NCBI RefSeq assembly: GCF_014635825.1
Contig: NZ_BMDO01000014.1
Span: 1 to 64,000, forward strand
Direction of reading: 5' to 3'
Origin: Mucilaginibacter galii
Lineage (GTDB): Bacteria; Bacteroidota; Bacteroidia; Sphingobacteriales; Sphingobacteriaceae
DNA length: 64,000 nt
The position numbers and the translations under genes are program-made. The notes under the pieces were generated by a model. It was not told the origin of the DNA. It saw only the letters and a program-made list of their open reading frames with translations, and made no database searches. Of the stretch, positions 16,485 through 24,595 are shown one piece after another (position 1 is the first letter of the stretch; the number at the start of each line of letters is the position of its first letter).

Positions 16485-16874
16485 ATGGAACCAGAAGAAC
16501 TGTTGAACGATAATAACGATAAGAAAAAGATTAGCCCACTGCAAAGCCTGGAAACAGATTTGCGCCTGTACAGCGAATCTATCCGTGAAATAGCGGTAGA
16601 AATTATGGTGGAAGGCTTAACCACCTACCCCATCTTTGTGGCTCACCAGCATGAAGTTGCCTTGGGCGAAATGATTTTAAATAAAGACGACCTGAATACC
16701 GAGTGGACCATTCATGCCTCCACGATGGAAGAATTTACAGAAAAAGGCATTATTAAGAAAGAATTGCAGCAGCGCTTTATTGATACCTATAAGAACCCGC
16801 ATGAATTTATGTGTGTATTTGTGATCGTACCCGAAGGAGCCAACTTTGTATTTTTTCCATACGGTAAAGAATAA
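16485..16874 (+). CDS. conserved hypothetical protein
   Basis: A soluble 129-residue protein with a charged N-terminus (EPEELLNDNNDKKK) and a compact domain containing EIMVEGLTTYPIFVAHQ, WTIHASTMEEF and FVIVPEGANFVFFPYG. No signal or membrane segment. I do not recognise a named family; its order between rlmD and the phosphoribosyltransferase gives no clear functional link. The reading frame is well supported by length, start and codon use. Confidence 0.7.
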   Translation: MEPEELLNDNNDKKKISPLQSLETDLRLYSESIREIAVEIMVEGLTTYPIFVAHQHEVALGEMILNKDDLNTEWTIHASTMEEFTEKGIIKKELQQRFIDTYKNPHEFMCVFVIVPEGANFVFFPYGKE

Positions 16875-16888
16875 TATATTTGAACCTA

Positions 16889-16966
16889 TTGTCGGTTGGC
16901 TGTCGAGAGTTGACTGTAAAGCAGGCCGCAGATTAGTACCGACAACTGAAAACAAAGAACCGACAA
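16889..16966. repeat. TTGTCGGTT inverted repeat before phosphoribosyltransferase
   Basis: Arms TTGTCGGTT (16889-16897) and AACCGACAA (16958-16966), with internal GACAACTGAA and GGCTGTCGA. It is related to the longer element at 22962-23044 (words GACAACTGA, ACCGA). The right arm ends seven bases before the ATG at 16974. Confidence 0.5.
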
Positions 16967-16973
16967 CACGCCC

Positions 16974-17480
16974 ATGCCCGACAAGATCTTAATTCTTAAT
17001 CATCAGCAAATACAGCAAAAAATTGACCGTATTGCTTACCAGATACTCGAAGATAATTTTGAAGAGAAGGAAATTATTGTAGCCGGCATTTTATCGCAGG
17101 GGAGTGTTATTGCCCAACGTATTATTACAGTTTTGCAGTCTATTGCACCTTTTACCTGTACACTTATCAATATTAAGCTGGATAAAGACAGTAGCACCCT
17201 GCAATTCAGCACCGATAGGGATGTGGCCGAATGCAGCAATAAGGTGGTTATTCTCGTAGATGATGTACTCAACAGCGGCAAAACCCTGGCGTATGGCTTC
17301 GGCGTTTTCCTGGATGTGCCTCTTAAAAAACTACGTACCGTAGTATTGGTAGACCGCAACCACAAAAGCTTCCCCGTTAGTACCGATTATGCAGGCATTG
17401 CCTTATCCACGGTAATTAAGCAGCACGTATACGTATCGTTAAGTGAAAGCGGCGATGAAGATGCAGTGTATTTGGGATAA
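16974..17480 (+). CDS. phosphoribosyltransferase family protein (PyrR-like fold)
   Basis: A 168-residue type I PRTase fold protein. The PRPP-binding signature VVILVDDVLNSGKT is at 91-104, and the preceding block AGILSQGSVIAQRI matches the phosphate/flexible-loop region. Such proteins either salvage nucleobases using PRPP or, as PyrR, bind RNA to regulate pyrimidine genes. No pyr gene is adjacent, so the substrate is open. It stands alone between two intergenic repeats. Confidence 0.75.
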   Translation: MPDKILILNHQQIQQKIDRIAYQILEDNFEEKEIIVAGILSQGSVIAQRIITVLQSIAPFTCTLINIKLDKDSSTLQFSTDRDVAECSNKVVILVDDVLNSGKTLAYGFGVFLDVPLKKLRTVVLVDRNHKSFPVSTDYAGIALSTVIKQHVYVSLSESGDEDAVYLG

Positions 17481-17490
17481 ATCCGCTATT

Positions 17491-17585
17491 TGTCATCTAA
17501 AACGACAGTGATAGATAATATTGCTAACGCTTGTAGGCAATTTGAATGGAGCAACAGGATTGCTGGTTATCACTCGAAATGACAA
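17491..17585. repeat. degenerate TGTCAT...AAATGACA element
   Basis: TGTCATCTAAAACGACAGTGA at the left and ATCACTCGAAATGACA at the right form imperfect arms of the same family as 32404-32496. It lies between the convergent phosphoribosyltransferase and trehalase genes. AATAATG follows the right arm, as at 242-248. Confidence 0.5.
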
Positions 17586-17599
17586 TAATGAAACAGATT

Positions 17600-19162
17600 T
17601 TACTCCTTATATAAATTCATCAACTTTAATAGCACTCCGTTCGTCCATCCAAAACCGTCCTGCAAAGGGTACTCGCCCCCACCGGCTATAGCATTAGCAT
17701 TTTGCACATCATACTTTTCCAGCAATTTACCGCTCCGGTTAAACTCTTTTATGTTTAACTGCATCCAGCGCTGGGCAATAGTTTTGGCTAACGTATCATG
17801 TTTATAGTTACGCAAGCCCATAATGGTCATATATTGTAAGGGTGCCCAACCATTAGGCTGATCCCACTGCTCACCTGTATTATTTACTGTAGTAGCTACC
17901 CCGCCCGGCTGTAAAAACTTTTGCTGTACCAGCGTGGCTACTTGCTTAGCCTGCGGTGTTGTAGCCATATTAAAATACAACGGATAGGTCGTGGCAATAC
18001 TTATTTGCTTAGACAAAGCTTTTTGCTGCCAGTTATAGTCGCGGTAACAGCCTGTTTTCGCATCCCAGCAATACTTATTCAATGCAGCTTTTCGCTTAAT
18101 TGCTTTGGTGCGATACTGACTGGCTAAATCCTTATTGTTACTTATGTCATACGATTTGGCAATAACATTTTCCAGGTTATACAATAATGCGTTCAAGTCT
18201 ACCGGCACTAAACTGGTGGTTTGCAGGGTAGGCAGTGTTTTGCCATCGGCCATCCAGCGGCTGCTAAAATCCCAGCCCGACTCTGCAGCAGCGCGAATGT
18301 TGCGGTAAAAGTCTTGGGCCTTTTGATTGGTTTTTTGTGCAGCCAGCACATCTTCCCTGTACGATTCCTCACGTGGTGTATTACTGGCATCCCAATAGCG
18401 GTTAAGCAAGCTGCCATCGGTCATACGTATTGCATGCTCAAAGGCTTTACCTGGTTTTAAACCATTTGCACCGTTCATCCAATATTGGTATTCTTTAATT
18501 AGCTGTGGCCTGTATTTTACCAATATCTCATTTCCCTTATGCTTAGCCAGCAACTGCACCATTAAGGCAAAAAACGGTGGCTGCGACCTGCTGATATAAT
18601 AAGTGCGGTTCCCGTTGGGGATGTGCCCGTAAGTGTCGATCAGGTATGCAAAGTTTTTCACCATGTTTTCAATAAGCGAATACCTCTTGCTTTCTTCCAG
18701 TCCTAACATGGTAAAGTATGAGTCCCAATAATAAATTTCCCTGAAACGGCCACCAGGTACAATATAATTATGTGGCAATGGAATTAGTGTAGTTCCCTTA
18801 ACCGTATCGGCCACATGCTGCAAAACGGTCCAAAGGGTGTCAATATGGGCACGTATACCTGCACCTATGTTACTATGGTATATGGTGCTGCTTGCAGCCG
18901 GCACCGAAAAATATTCCTGCGTAAACGCTTTTAAGATAAACCCGGGTTTATCTTTAGAAGCCTGGTAAAGCTTGTTAATTGATGCCGCCGATTTAAGGGG
19001 CGATGCATCTACAAAGGTTTTACCATCGGGGTAAACTTGCTGCATTTGCACGGCTTTAAACAATTCGGGATAAAGTTTGGCGGGTGTATTGGGCTGTGCA
19101 AAGGCAAATACCGAAAATAATGCCGTAATATGCAGCAACAATAATCGTTTCATACTACTCAT
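17600..19162 (-). CDS. treA: periplasmic trehalase, GH37
   Basis: Trehalase hydrolyses alpha,alpha-trehalose to two glucoses. The 520-residue protein has a signal peptide (to about residue 22, FAFAQ), trehalase signature 1 PGGRFREIYYWDSY at 136-149, the RIPNGNR-equivalent IPNGNRTYY, and signature 2 QWDQPNGWAP near residue 430. The start may be the first ATG or the one three codons later (MKRLLLL), which begins directly with the signal peptide. It is a single gene, so this organism can probably use external trehalose; no transporter or regulator is next to it. Confidence 0.93.
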   Translation of the reverse strand: MSSMKRLLLLHITALFSVFAFAQPNTPAKLYPELFKAVQMQQVYPDGKTFVDASPLKSAASINKLYQASKDKPGFILKAFTQEYFSVPAASSTIYHSNIGAGIRAHIDTLWTVLQHVADTVKGTTLIPLPHNYIVPGGRFREIYYWDSYFTMLGLEESKRYSLIENMVKNFAYLIDTYGHIPNGNRTYYISRSQPPFFALMVQLLAKHKGNEILVKYRPQLIKEYQYWMNGANGLKPGKAFEHAIRMTDGSLLNRYWDASNTPREESYREDVLAAQKTNQKAQDFYRNIRAAAESGWDFSSRWMADGKTLPTLQTTSLVPVDLNALLYNLENVIAKSYDISNNKDLASQYRTKAIKRKAALNKYCWDAKTGCYRDYNWQQKALSKQISIATTYPLYFNMATTPQAKQVATLVQQKFLQPGGVATTVNNTGEQWDQPNGWAPLQYMTIMGLRNYKHDTLAKTIAQRWMQLNIKEFNRSGKLLEKYDVQNANAIAGGGEYPLQDGFGWTNGVLLKLMNLYKE

Positions 19163-19271
19163 AAATACACAACCAAAAAATTCTTATTTTGTCATGCAAA
19201 AGCAAATTAAAAAATAGATGTTTAAACATTTATTTTTATTCACTTACATTTACATCATAATTTAAAAGAAA

Positions 19272-19865
19272 ATGAAAAAAATCACGACCTTATTCGTTGC
19301 AGTTATTGCGGTAGCTTTAGTTGCATTTAAACCAGTTGCACCCGTTACTTTCAAAGTAGACGCTGCTAAAAGTAAAATTGAGTGGACAGGTAAAAAAGTA
19401 ACCGGCCAGCACATGGGTACTATCAAATTAGCATCGGGCGAAGTTGCCACTAACGGTAAAGTACCAACCGGCGGTAATTTTGTCATAGACATGACCAGCA
19501 TGGACAATACTGACCTGAGCGGCGATGGCAAAGGCAAACTAATGGGCCACTTAAAATCTGATGATTTTTTTGGTGTTGAAAAATATCCTACTGCTAATTT
19601 CGTAGCCACAAAAATTACTCCTGCAGGTGGCAATAAAGTTAACGTTACCGGTAACTTAACCATCAAAGGCAAAACCAATGCTATTACATTCCCGGCTACT
19701 TACGCTATTGCAAATAACACTTTAACCGTAAACGCATCAGATGTAAAAGTAAACCGTACTTTATATGATATCCGTTATGGTTCAAAGAGCTTTTTTGACA
19801 GCATTGGCGACAAAGCTATTGATGACGATTTCTTGTTAAACATCAGTTTAGTGGCTACACGCTAA
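19272..19865 (+). CDS. YceI family lipid-binding protein
   Basis: A 197-residue protein with an N-terminal export segment (FVAVIAVALVAF) and the lipocalin-like YceI fold (PF04264). Diagnostic blocks are KIEWTGKKVTGQHMGTI, DDFFGVEKYPTANF, NLTIKGKTNAITFP and DRYxIRYGSKSFF-like VNRTLYDIRYGSKSFF. YceI proteins bind polyisoprenoid-type lipids in the periplasm. It is followed by a hairpin terminator and unrelated genes. A second, shorter YceI is encoded at 50540, next to a type III PKS; the two are clearly different in sequence. Confidence 0.85.
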   Translation: MKKITTLFVAVIAVALVAFKPVAPVTFKVDAAKSKIEWTGKKVTGQHMGTIKLASGEVATNGKVPTGGNFVIDMTSMDNTDLSGDGKGKLMGHLKSDDFFGVEKYPTANFVATKITPAGGNKVNVTGNLTIKGKTNAITFPATYAIANNTLTVNASDVKVNRTLYDIRYGSKSFFDSIGDKAIDDDFLLNISLVATR

Positions 19866-19893
19866 CCTTGATAACCCTTAATATTTAAGAAAG

Positions 19894-19919
19894 TCCTGGC
19901 CTCGATGCCGGGATTTTTT
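19894..19919 (+). terminator. terminator after yceI
   Basis: Stem TCCTGGC (19894-19900) / GCCGGGA (19907-19913) with one G-T pair, then six T residues (19914-19919). Confidence 0.7.
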
Positions 19920-19977
19920 CGTTTAGAACTTTTAGGAGTGAAACTTTTTATATCTTCATTCCGTATAGATACATATT

Positions 19978-20397
19978 ATGACAAGCACGACCAAGCCCAT
20001 TAGCATTTTACTGGTTGATGATGACGAGATCAACAACTTTATATCCATCAAACTCATTAAAAAAGCTTTGATCTATACTGAAATAACTGCTTGTTTAGAT
20101 GGAAGTTACGCCATAAACGAGCTGTTAGACATACAGGAAAGAAACCCCGAAGACCTGCCCGATTACATCTTGCTGGACATTAACATGCCTATTATGAACG
20201 GCTGGGAGTTTTTAGATGAATACAAGCGTTTAGGAATCGATCCGCTCGGAAAATCAAAAATATTTATTATTTCTTCATCAGTTTTTAGCAATGATATTAA
20301 TAAAGCTAAATCTTATGATCTGGTGAAAGATTTTATTTCGAAACCTCTGAATGTAGACAAGATCAAAGAGCTTTTTGTGGTCGAAAAAACGATCTAA
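19978..20397 (+). CDS. stand-alone response regulator (receiver domain only)
   Basis: A 139-residue CheY-like receiver with no output domain. The acidic pocket is DDD (14-16), the phospho-acceptor is D67 in LLDINMPIMNG, the conserved Ser is in IISSS, and the conserved Lys is in DFISKPLN. No histidine kinase is next to it. Single-domain receivers of this type in Bacteroidota often take part in phosphorelays with hybrid kinases elsewhere. Its stop overlaps by four bases the stop of the convergent MBL-fold gene. Confidence 0.9.
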   Translation: MTSTTKPISILLVDDDEINNFISIKLIKKALIYTEITACLDGSYAINELLDIQERNPEDLPDYILLDINMPIMNGWEFLDEYKRLGIDPLGKSKIFIISSSVFSNDINKAKSYDLVKDFISKPLNVDKIKELFVVEKTI

Positions 20398-21170
20398 ACC
20401 GCGTACGGAATTACATTAAACGTTTCGTGTTCATACTTTACGCGGCCAACAGAAGTATTCTTGGCGTGGTAAAAAAGGCATATCCAGTCTTCGGCTGCTG
20501 CCTTTTGTCCATACTCATCGCGTAGCAGCATGGCTTTACGGCCGTCATAGTCATACTTGGCGGCAAATTTTCTCAACAATTGCTCCGGCTCGGGTAACTC
20601 GTCGCCTCCAAAAAAACATTTGGTGCCCTCTTCTTCCAATAAAAACACCTGGTGATATTGCGTATGCCCGCCCGATAGCTCGTAATGTATGCCGGGCCTT
20701 ACTTCCCCGCTTCCTTCTACAAATTCTATTTTAGCTTCGCGCTGCAAGGTTTCAAAAATAGGCAAACGGTACGATGATGATTTACCCGACAAGGCGTAAT
20801 CCCATTCCCCCTGTTGTATAATATGCGTAGCCTGCGGAAAGCTGGGTTCTAGCTTACCGTTACGCTCAACCACCAGTCCGCCGGTGTGGTCATAGTGCAG
20901 GTGCGATTGCAATACCAAGCTTACCTCGCCTGGTGCAAAACCGGCCTCACGAATGTGCTGATGCAATAAAAGATTGCCTTGAGCGTCTTTATAGCCTAAA
21001 CCGCTGTCTAATACGATAAGGTCGCGATCGGTTTTAACTAAGAACGGATTAACATGGATAAACAAGGAACCCGGACGATCTTTGGCATTATCGGTTGCAG
21101 GGTTAAAGGGAATAAATTGTTTGGAAGAATCAACCGAGTAAGAGCCTTCGCCTAATGCAAAAATTTCCAT
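20394..21170 (-). CDS. MBL-fold metallo-hydrolase
   Basis: A 258-residue cytoplasmic metallo-beta-lactamase-fold protein with the zinc motif HLHYDH at 90-95, a later metal histidine in SGGHTQYHQV, and FFGGDELPE supplying the bridging acid. It belongs to the large hydrolase group that includes lactonases and glyoxalase II-like enzymes; the substrate cannot be told from sequence. It is convergent with the response regulator and divergent from recJ, with 89 bases between. Confidence 0.8.
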   Translation of the reverse strand: MEIFALGEGSYSVDSSKQFIPFNPATDNAKDRPGSLFIHVNPFLVKTDRDLIVLDSGLGYKDAQGNLLLHQHIREAGFAPGEVSLVLQSHLHYDHTGGLVVERNGKLEPSFPQATHIIQQGEWDYALSGKSSSYRLPIFETLQREAKIEFVEGSGEVRPGIHYELSGGHTQYHQVFLLEEEGTKCFFGGDELPEPEQLLRKFAAKYDYDGRKAMLLRDEYGQKAAAEDWICLFYHAKNTSVGRVKYEHETFNVIPYAV

Positions 21171-21259
21171 ATTTATAGAGTACGCTTGTTAGCAAGAAAT
21201 GTACATTTGCTGTTTAGTATAAACCAGCAATTGTTTAACAATTTACAAAGTGCAAAAGT

Positions 21260-22960
21260 ATGCAAAAACGGTGGGCACAAAAGCATAACCCCGATATTAA
21301 TGCGGTAAAAGAGCTATCGGCCACGCTGGGTATCGATGAGGTTTTGAGCACACTGCTTTTACAGCGGGGTATAGAAACCTATGATGATGCGCGCTACTTT
21401 TTCAGGCCCGATATACGCCACCTGCACGATCCTTTCCTGATGGCGGACATGGAACAGGCCATTGAACGGATAGATGCCGCTATACATGCAGGCGAGAAAA
21501 TACTCATCTATGGCGATTATGATGTAGATGGTACCACCGCCGTGGCATTGGTTTATGGATTCTTTAGCAAGTTATACACCAAGCTGGAGTACTATATCCC
21601 AGACCGTTATAAAGAGGGTTATGGCATCTCTACCCAAGGTATTGATTATGCTGCGCAAAACGAATTTTCGCTCATTATAGCACTTGATTGCGGCATTAAG
21701 GCCGTTGACAAAGTTGCTTACGCCAATGCGCTTAATATAGATTTCATCATTTGCGATCACCACACACCCGGCGAAGAACTACCGGCTGCCATAGCAGTGT
21801 TAGATCCCAAACGGGCCGATTGCGATTACCCTTACAAAGAACTTTCGGGCTGTGGCATTGGCTTTAAACTAATACAGGCTTATGCCCAAAAACATGACCT
21901 GCCCTTTGAAGAAGTGGCACAATACCTTGACCTGGTAGCCACCAGCATAGCCTGCGATATTGTACACATTACCGGCGAAAACCGCACGCTGGCCAGCCAC
22001 GGCTTGCAAAAGTTAAATGCCGAACCGGGTATGGGCCTTAAAACGCTCATGGAACTCGCCGGCAAAACGGCCAACTACACCATATCAGATATTGTTTTTA
22101 TGATAGGTCCGCGTATTAATGCTGCCGGGCGTATAGATGATGCCAAGCATTCGGTAGAGCTGTTATTGGCTACCGACCTTGATATGGCTAAGGAAAAAGG
22201 AATGCTCATCAGCGTGAAGAACACCGAGCGCAAAGAGCACGACCTGGCTATTACCGATGAGGCTTTAAGCATGATAGCCGCCGATGTATTAACGCCCGAC
22301 CGTAAATCAACCGTGGTATTTAACGAGAAATGGCACAAGGGTGTAATAGGTATTGTGGCATCGCGCCTTACCGAAAAATATTATCGCCCCACTATTGTAC
22401 TCACCCGCTCTAACGGCCATGTAGCGGGCTCCGCACGTTCTGTGGTAGGCTTTGACCTGTATGAAGCCCTGTGTGGTTGTAGCGACCTGCTGTTGCAGTT
22501 TGGTGGACACAAGTATGCAGCAGGCTTAACCATGCAGCCCGAGCAGGTAGAGGCCTTTACACAACGCTTTGAAGAAGTGGTGAGTGCCAGCATTACAGAA
22601 CAGCAACTCATACAGCAAATAGTAATTGATACCGAATTAAAGCTTGAACAGATTACCCCAAAATTTTTCAGGGTACTCAATCAATTTGGTCCTTTTGGGC
22701 CCGAAAATATGTGCCCGGTGTTTGTTAGCAAGCAAGTATCGGTTTATGGTAGCAGCGTAAACTTAGTAGGCAGCAACCATATTAAAATGACTGTATACCA
22801 GGATGGCTCTGCTTTGTTCGATTGTATTGCCTTTAACCAGGGCGAGTGTTTTGAGCAAATACGCCAGGGCAAGTCTTTTGATATTTGCTACACCATTGAA
22901 GAAAACGTATGGCGCGACAAACGCAGCATACAATTAAACGTTAAAGGAATAAAGTGTTGA
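21260..22960 (+). CDS. recJ: single-stranded-DNA-specific exonuclease RecJ
   Basis: RecJ degrades single-stranded DNA 5' to 3' in recombination and mismatch repair. The 566-residue length is normal. The DHH-family motifs are DYDVDGTTA (86-94), IALDCGIKA, CDHHTPGE (DHH 166-168), and DHHA1-region GVIGIVASRLTEKYYRPT with SARSVVGFDLYEAL and FGGHKYAAGL. The C-terminal OB-fold part is present. It reads toward lptB, separated by an intergenic palindrome. Confidence 0.95.
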   Translation: MQKRWAQKHNPDINAVKELSATLGIDEVLSTLLLQRGIETYDDARYFFRPDIRHLHDPFLMADMEQAIERIDAAIHAGEKILIYGDYDVDGTTAVALVYGFFSKLYTKLEYYIPDRYKEGYGISTQGIDYAAQNEFSLIIALDCGIKAVDKVAYANALNIDFIICDHHTPGEELPAAIAVLDPKRADCDYPYKELSGCGIGFKLIQAYAQKHDLPFEEVAQYLDLVATSIACDIVHITGENRTLASHGLQKLNAEPGMGLKTLMELAGKTANYTISDIVFMIGPRINAAGRIDDAKHSVELLLATDLDMAKEKGMLISVKNTERKEHDLAITDEALSMIAADVLTPDRKSTVVFNEKWHKGVIGIVASRLTEKYYRPTIVLTRSNGHVAGSARSVVGFDLYEALCGCSDLLLQFGGHKYAAGLTMQPEQVEAFTQRFEEVVSASITEQQLIQQIVIDTELKLEQITPKFFRVLNQFGPFGPENMCPVFVSKQVSVYGSSVNLVGSNHIKMTVYQDGSALFDCIAFNQGECFEQIRQGKSFDICYTIEENVWRDKRSIQLNVKGIKC

Positions 22961-22961
22961 T

Positions 22962-23044
22962 TTCGGTTGTCAGTTGTCCGAGGTCTGTTTTCTGATCTCT
23001 TCAAACTTGCAATTTACAATGAACACAGACAACTGACAACCGAA
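22962..23044. repeat. TTCGGTTGTCAGTTGTC inverted repeat between recJ and lptB
   Basis: Perfect 17-base arms at 22962-22978 and 23028-23044 enclosing 49 bases, with a nested GTCTGT/ACAGAC pair and a trailing TACTGACAACTGAAG. It is related to the 16889-16966 element. It could form a large stem in the recJ-lptB transcript. Confidence 0.6.
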
Positions 23045-23064
23045 TACTGACAACTGAAGAAAAT

Positions 23065-23802
23065 ATGAATCTACGTGCCGACCATCTGGTAAAAAAATAC
23101 AAGCAGCGTACAGTAGTGAACGATGTATCGTTCAATGTATCGCAGGGCGAAATTGTGGGTTTGCTGGGGCCTAATGGTGCCGGCAAAACTACTTCGTTTT
23201 ACATGATCGTGGGTTTAATTAAACCTAACGAGGGAAAAATTTACCTGGATGATGAAGAAATTACCGACGATGCCATGTACCGACGCGCTCAAAAAGGTAT
23301 TGGCTACCTGGCACAGGAGGCTTCGGTGTTTCGTAAGTTAACCGTAGAAGACAATATCAAAGCTGTGCTCGAAATGGGCAGCATGAGCAAATCACAACAA
23401 AAAGATAAGCTGGAAGAATTGATAGACGAGTTTAGTCTGCATAAAGTTCGCAAAAACCGGGGCGACCTGCTCTCGGGTGGTGAACGTCGCCGTACCGAGA
23501 TTGCCCGCGCCCTTGCTGCCGAACCCAATTTCATATTACTGGATGAGCCCTTTGCCGGTGTAGATCCTATTGCTGTAGAAGAAATTCAGGCTATGGTGGC
23601 CAAACTCCGTCACCGCAACATCGGCATCCTCATTACCGACCACAACGTACAGGAAACCCTCTCCATAACCGACCGGGCTTATTTACTGTTCGAGGGCAAA
23701 ATACTGGAATCGGGCGTACCCGAAGTATTAGCTGCTAACGAAATGGTGCGCAAGGTTTACCTGGGTGCCAACTTTGTACTGAAAAGAAAAACCTTTGATT
23801 AG
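23065..23802 (+). CDS. lptB: LPS export ABC transporter ATPase
   Basis: A 245-residue ATPase of the LptB2FG complex that drives lipopolysaccharide from the inner membrane to the Lpt bridge. Walker A GPNGAGKT at 35-42, Q-loop GYLAQEASVFRKLTVEDN (typical LptB), signature LSGGERRR, Walker B FILLDEPFAGVDPIAV and switch ITDHNVQETL are all present. LptB is distinguished from other ABC ATPases by the QEASVFRKLTV and HNVRETL-like blocks. The permeases LptF and LptG are not in the window. Confidence 0.93.
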   Translation: MNLRADHLVKKYKQRTVVNDVSFNVSQGEIVGLLGPNGAGKTTSFYMIVGLIKPNEGKIYLDDEEITDDAMYRRAQKGIGYLAQEASVFRKLTVEDNIKAVLEMGSMSKSQQKDKLEELIDEFSLHKVRKNRGDLLSGGERRRTEIARALAAEPNFILLDEPFAGVDPIAVEEIQAMVAKLRHRNIGILITDHNVQETLSITDRAYLLFEGKILESGVPEVLAANEMVRKVYLGANFVLKRKTFD

Positions 23803-23853
23803 AAACGAGTATTAATAATTATAGCTAATTTTAATCATCAACACATCGTCCTC

Positions 23854-24069
23854 ATGGAACTAATTATTGATTTTGATAAAATAAAAGACCCATCCAAGCG
23901 TGAGTGGTTAATTAGCTCTTTAAAGTTAATGGACATTGGTTTTCAAACTACAGAGAAACCGCAAACCTTAGGTCAATATAACGATGACCTCAAAAAAGGC
24001 GATACTGAAATTGATGGTGGGAAATACATTACTGCTACAGATTTAAAGGCAGAAGCCAAAAAGTGGTAG
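23854..24069 (+). CDS. antitoxin of a ParE/RelE-type toxin-antitoxin pair
   Basis: A 71-residue acidic protein. Its C-terminal pattern QYNDDLKKGDTEIDGGKYIT...EAKKW matches the small antitoxins that precede ParE/RelE toxins in Bacteroidota (QYN..L..A..EI..G.YIT...EAKKW), where this tail wraps the toxin. Its stop overlaps the toxin start by seven bases. Codon use is more A/T-rich than in recJ or lptB, which suggests that the pair was acquired. Confidence 0.75.
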   Translation: MELIIDFDKIKDPSKREWLISSLKLMDIGFQTTEKPQTLGQYNDDLKKGDTEIDGGKYITATDLKAEAKKW

Positions 24070-24352
24070 TTGTTTGGAGCAATAGTGCAAAAGCTGCGCT
24101 AAAAAAAGTTTATGAATACATTGCTTTAGACTCATTACAAAATGCACAAATGGTAAGAGATGAATTGATTGATTTAACAATTCATCTTTCTAACCATCCA
24201 GAAAAACATCCAGCCGATTTATATAAAACAAACAACGATGGAAGTTGGAGAGCCTTCGAAAAACATCACTATCGCGTTTCATATCGTATTACTGAAAAGC
24301 AAATTCGTATAATACGTTAAGGCATACCAGTAAGAACCCCTTAAAGTATTAA
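24063..24352 (+). pseudogene. ParE/RelE-family toxin, C-terminus lost by a one-base frameshift
   Basis: The intact frame (GTG 24063 to TAA 24318-24320, 85 codons) reads VVWSNSAKAALKKVYEYIA, SWRAFEKHHYRVSYRI and QIRIIR, a ParE/RelE toxin fold. It stops where family members continue with RVRHTS.(N/E)P..Y. In the next frame from 24320 the codons give RHTSKNPLKY followed by TAA at 24350-24352, which is that tail. Inserting one base between 24317 and 24319 (CGT-(G)TA-AGG) restores IIRVRHTSKNPLKY. So one base was lost, by mutation or by sequencing error. The missing tail carries conserved basic and aromatic residues, so the toxin is probably weakened or dead while its antitoxin is intact. Confidence 0.75.
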
Positions 24353-24595
24353 TTTCTTCTGAATATATTTAATGTTTTAATAGTCATCTTGCTCTAAAGC
24401 GCAATTGCATAAAAAGCATTATACATTCTTTCATGGCCTAAAAATAAAACTTTTGATTGAGTATGATGTTCTGAAAATCTGTAACCAATTAACCTGCATC
24501 TTTAGCCGCTGTTTAACATTATATCCGTTCAATTTCTGCAGTGATAATAATCCAGATATTGAACTAAAAACTTTTCGTTATTTTCGGCACCACGT

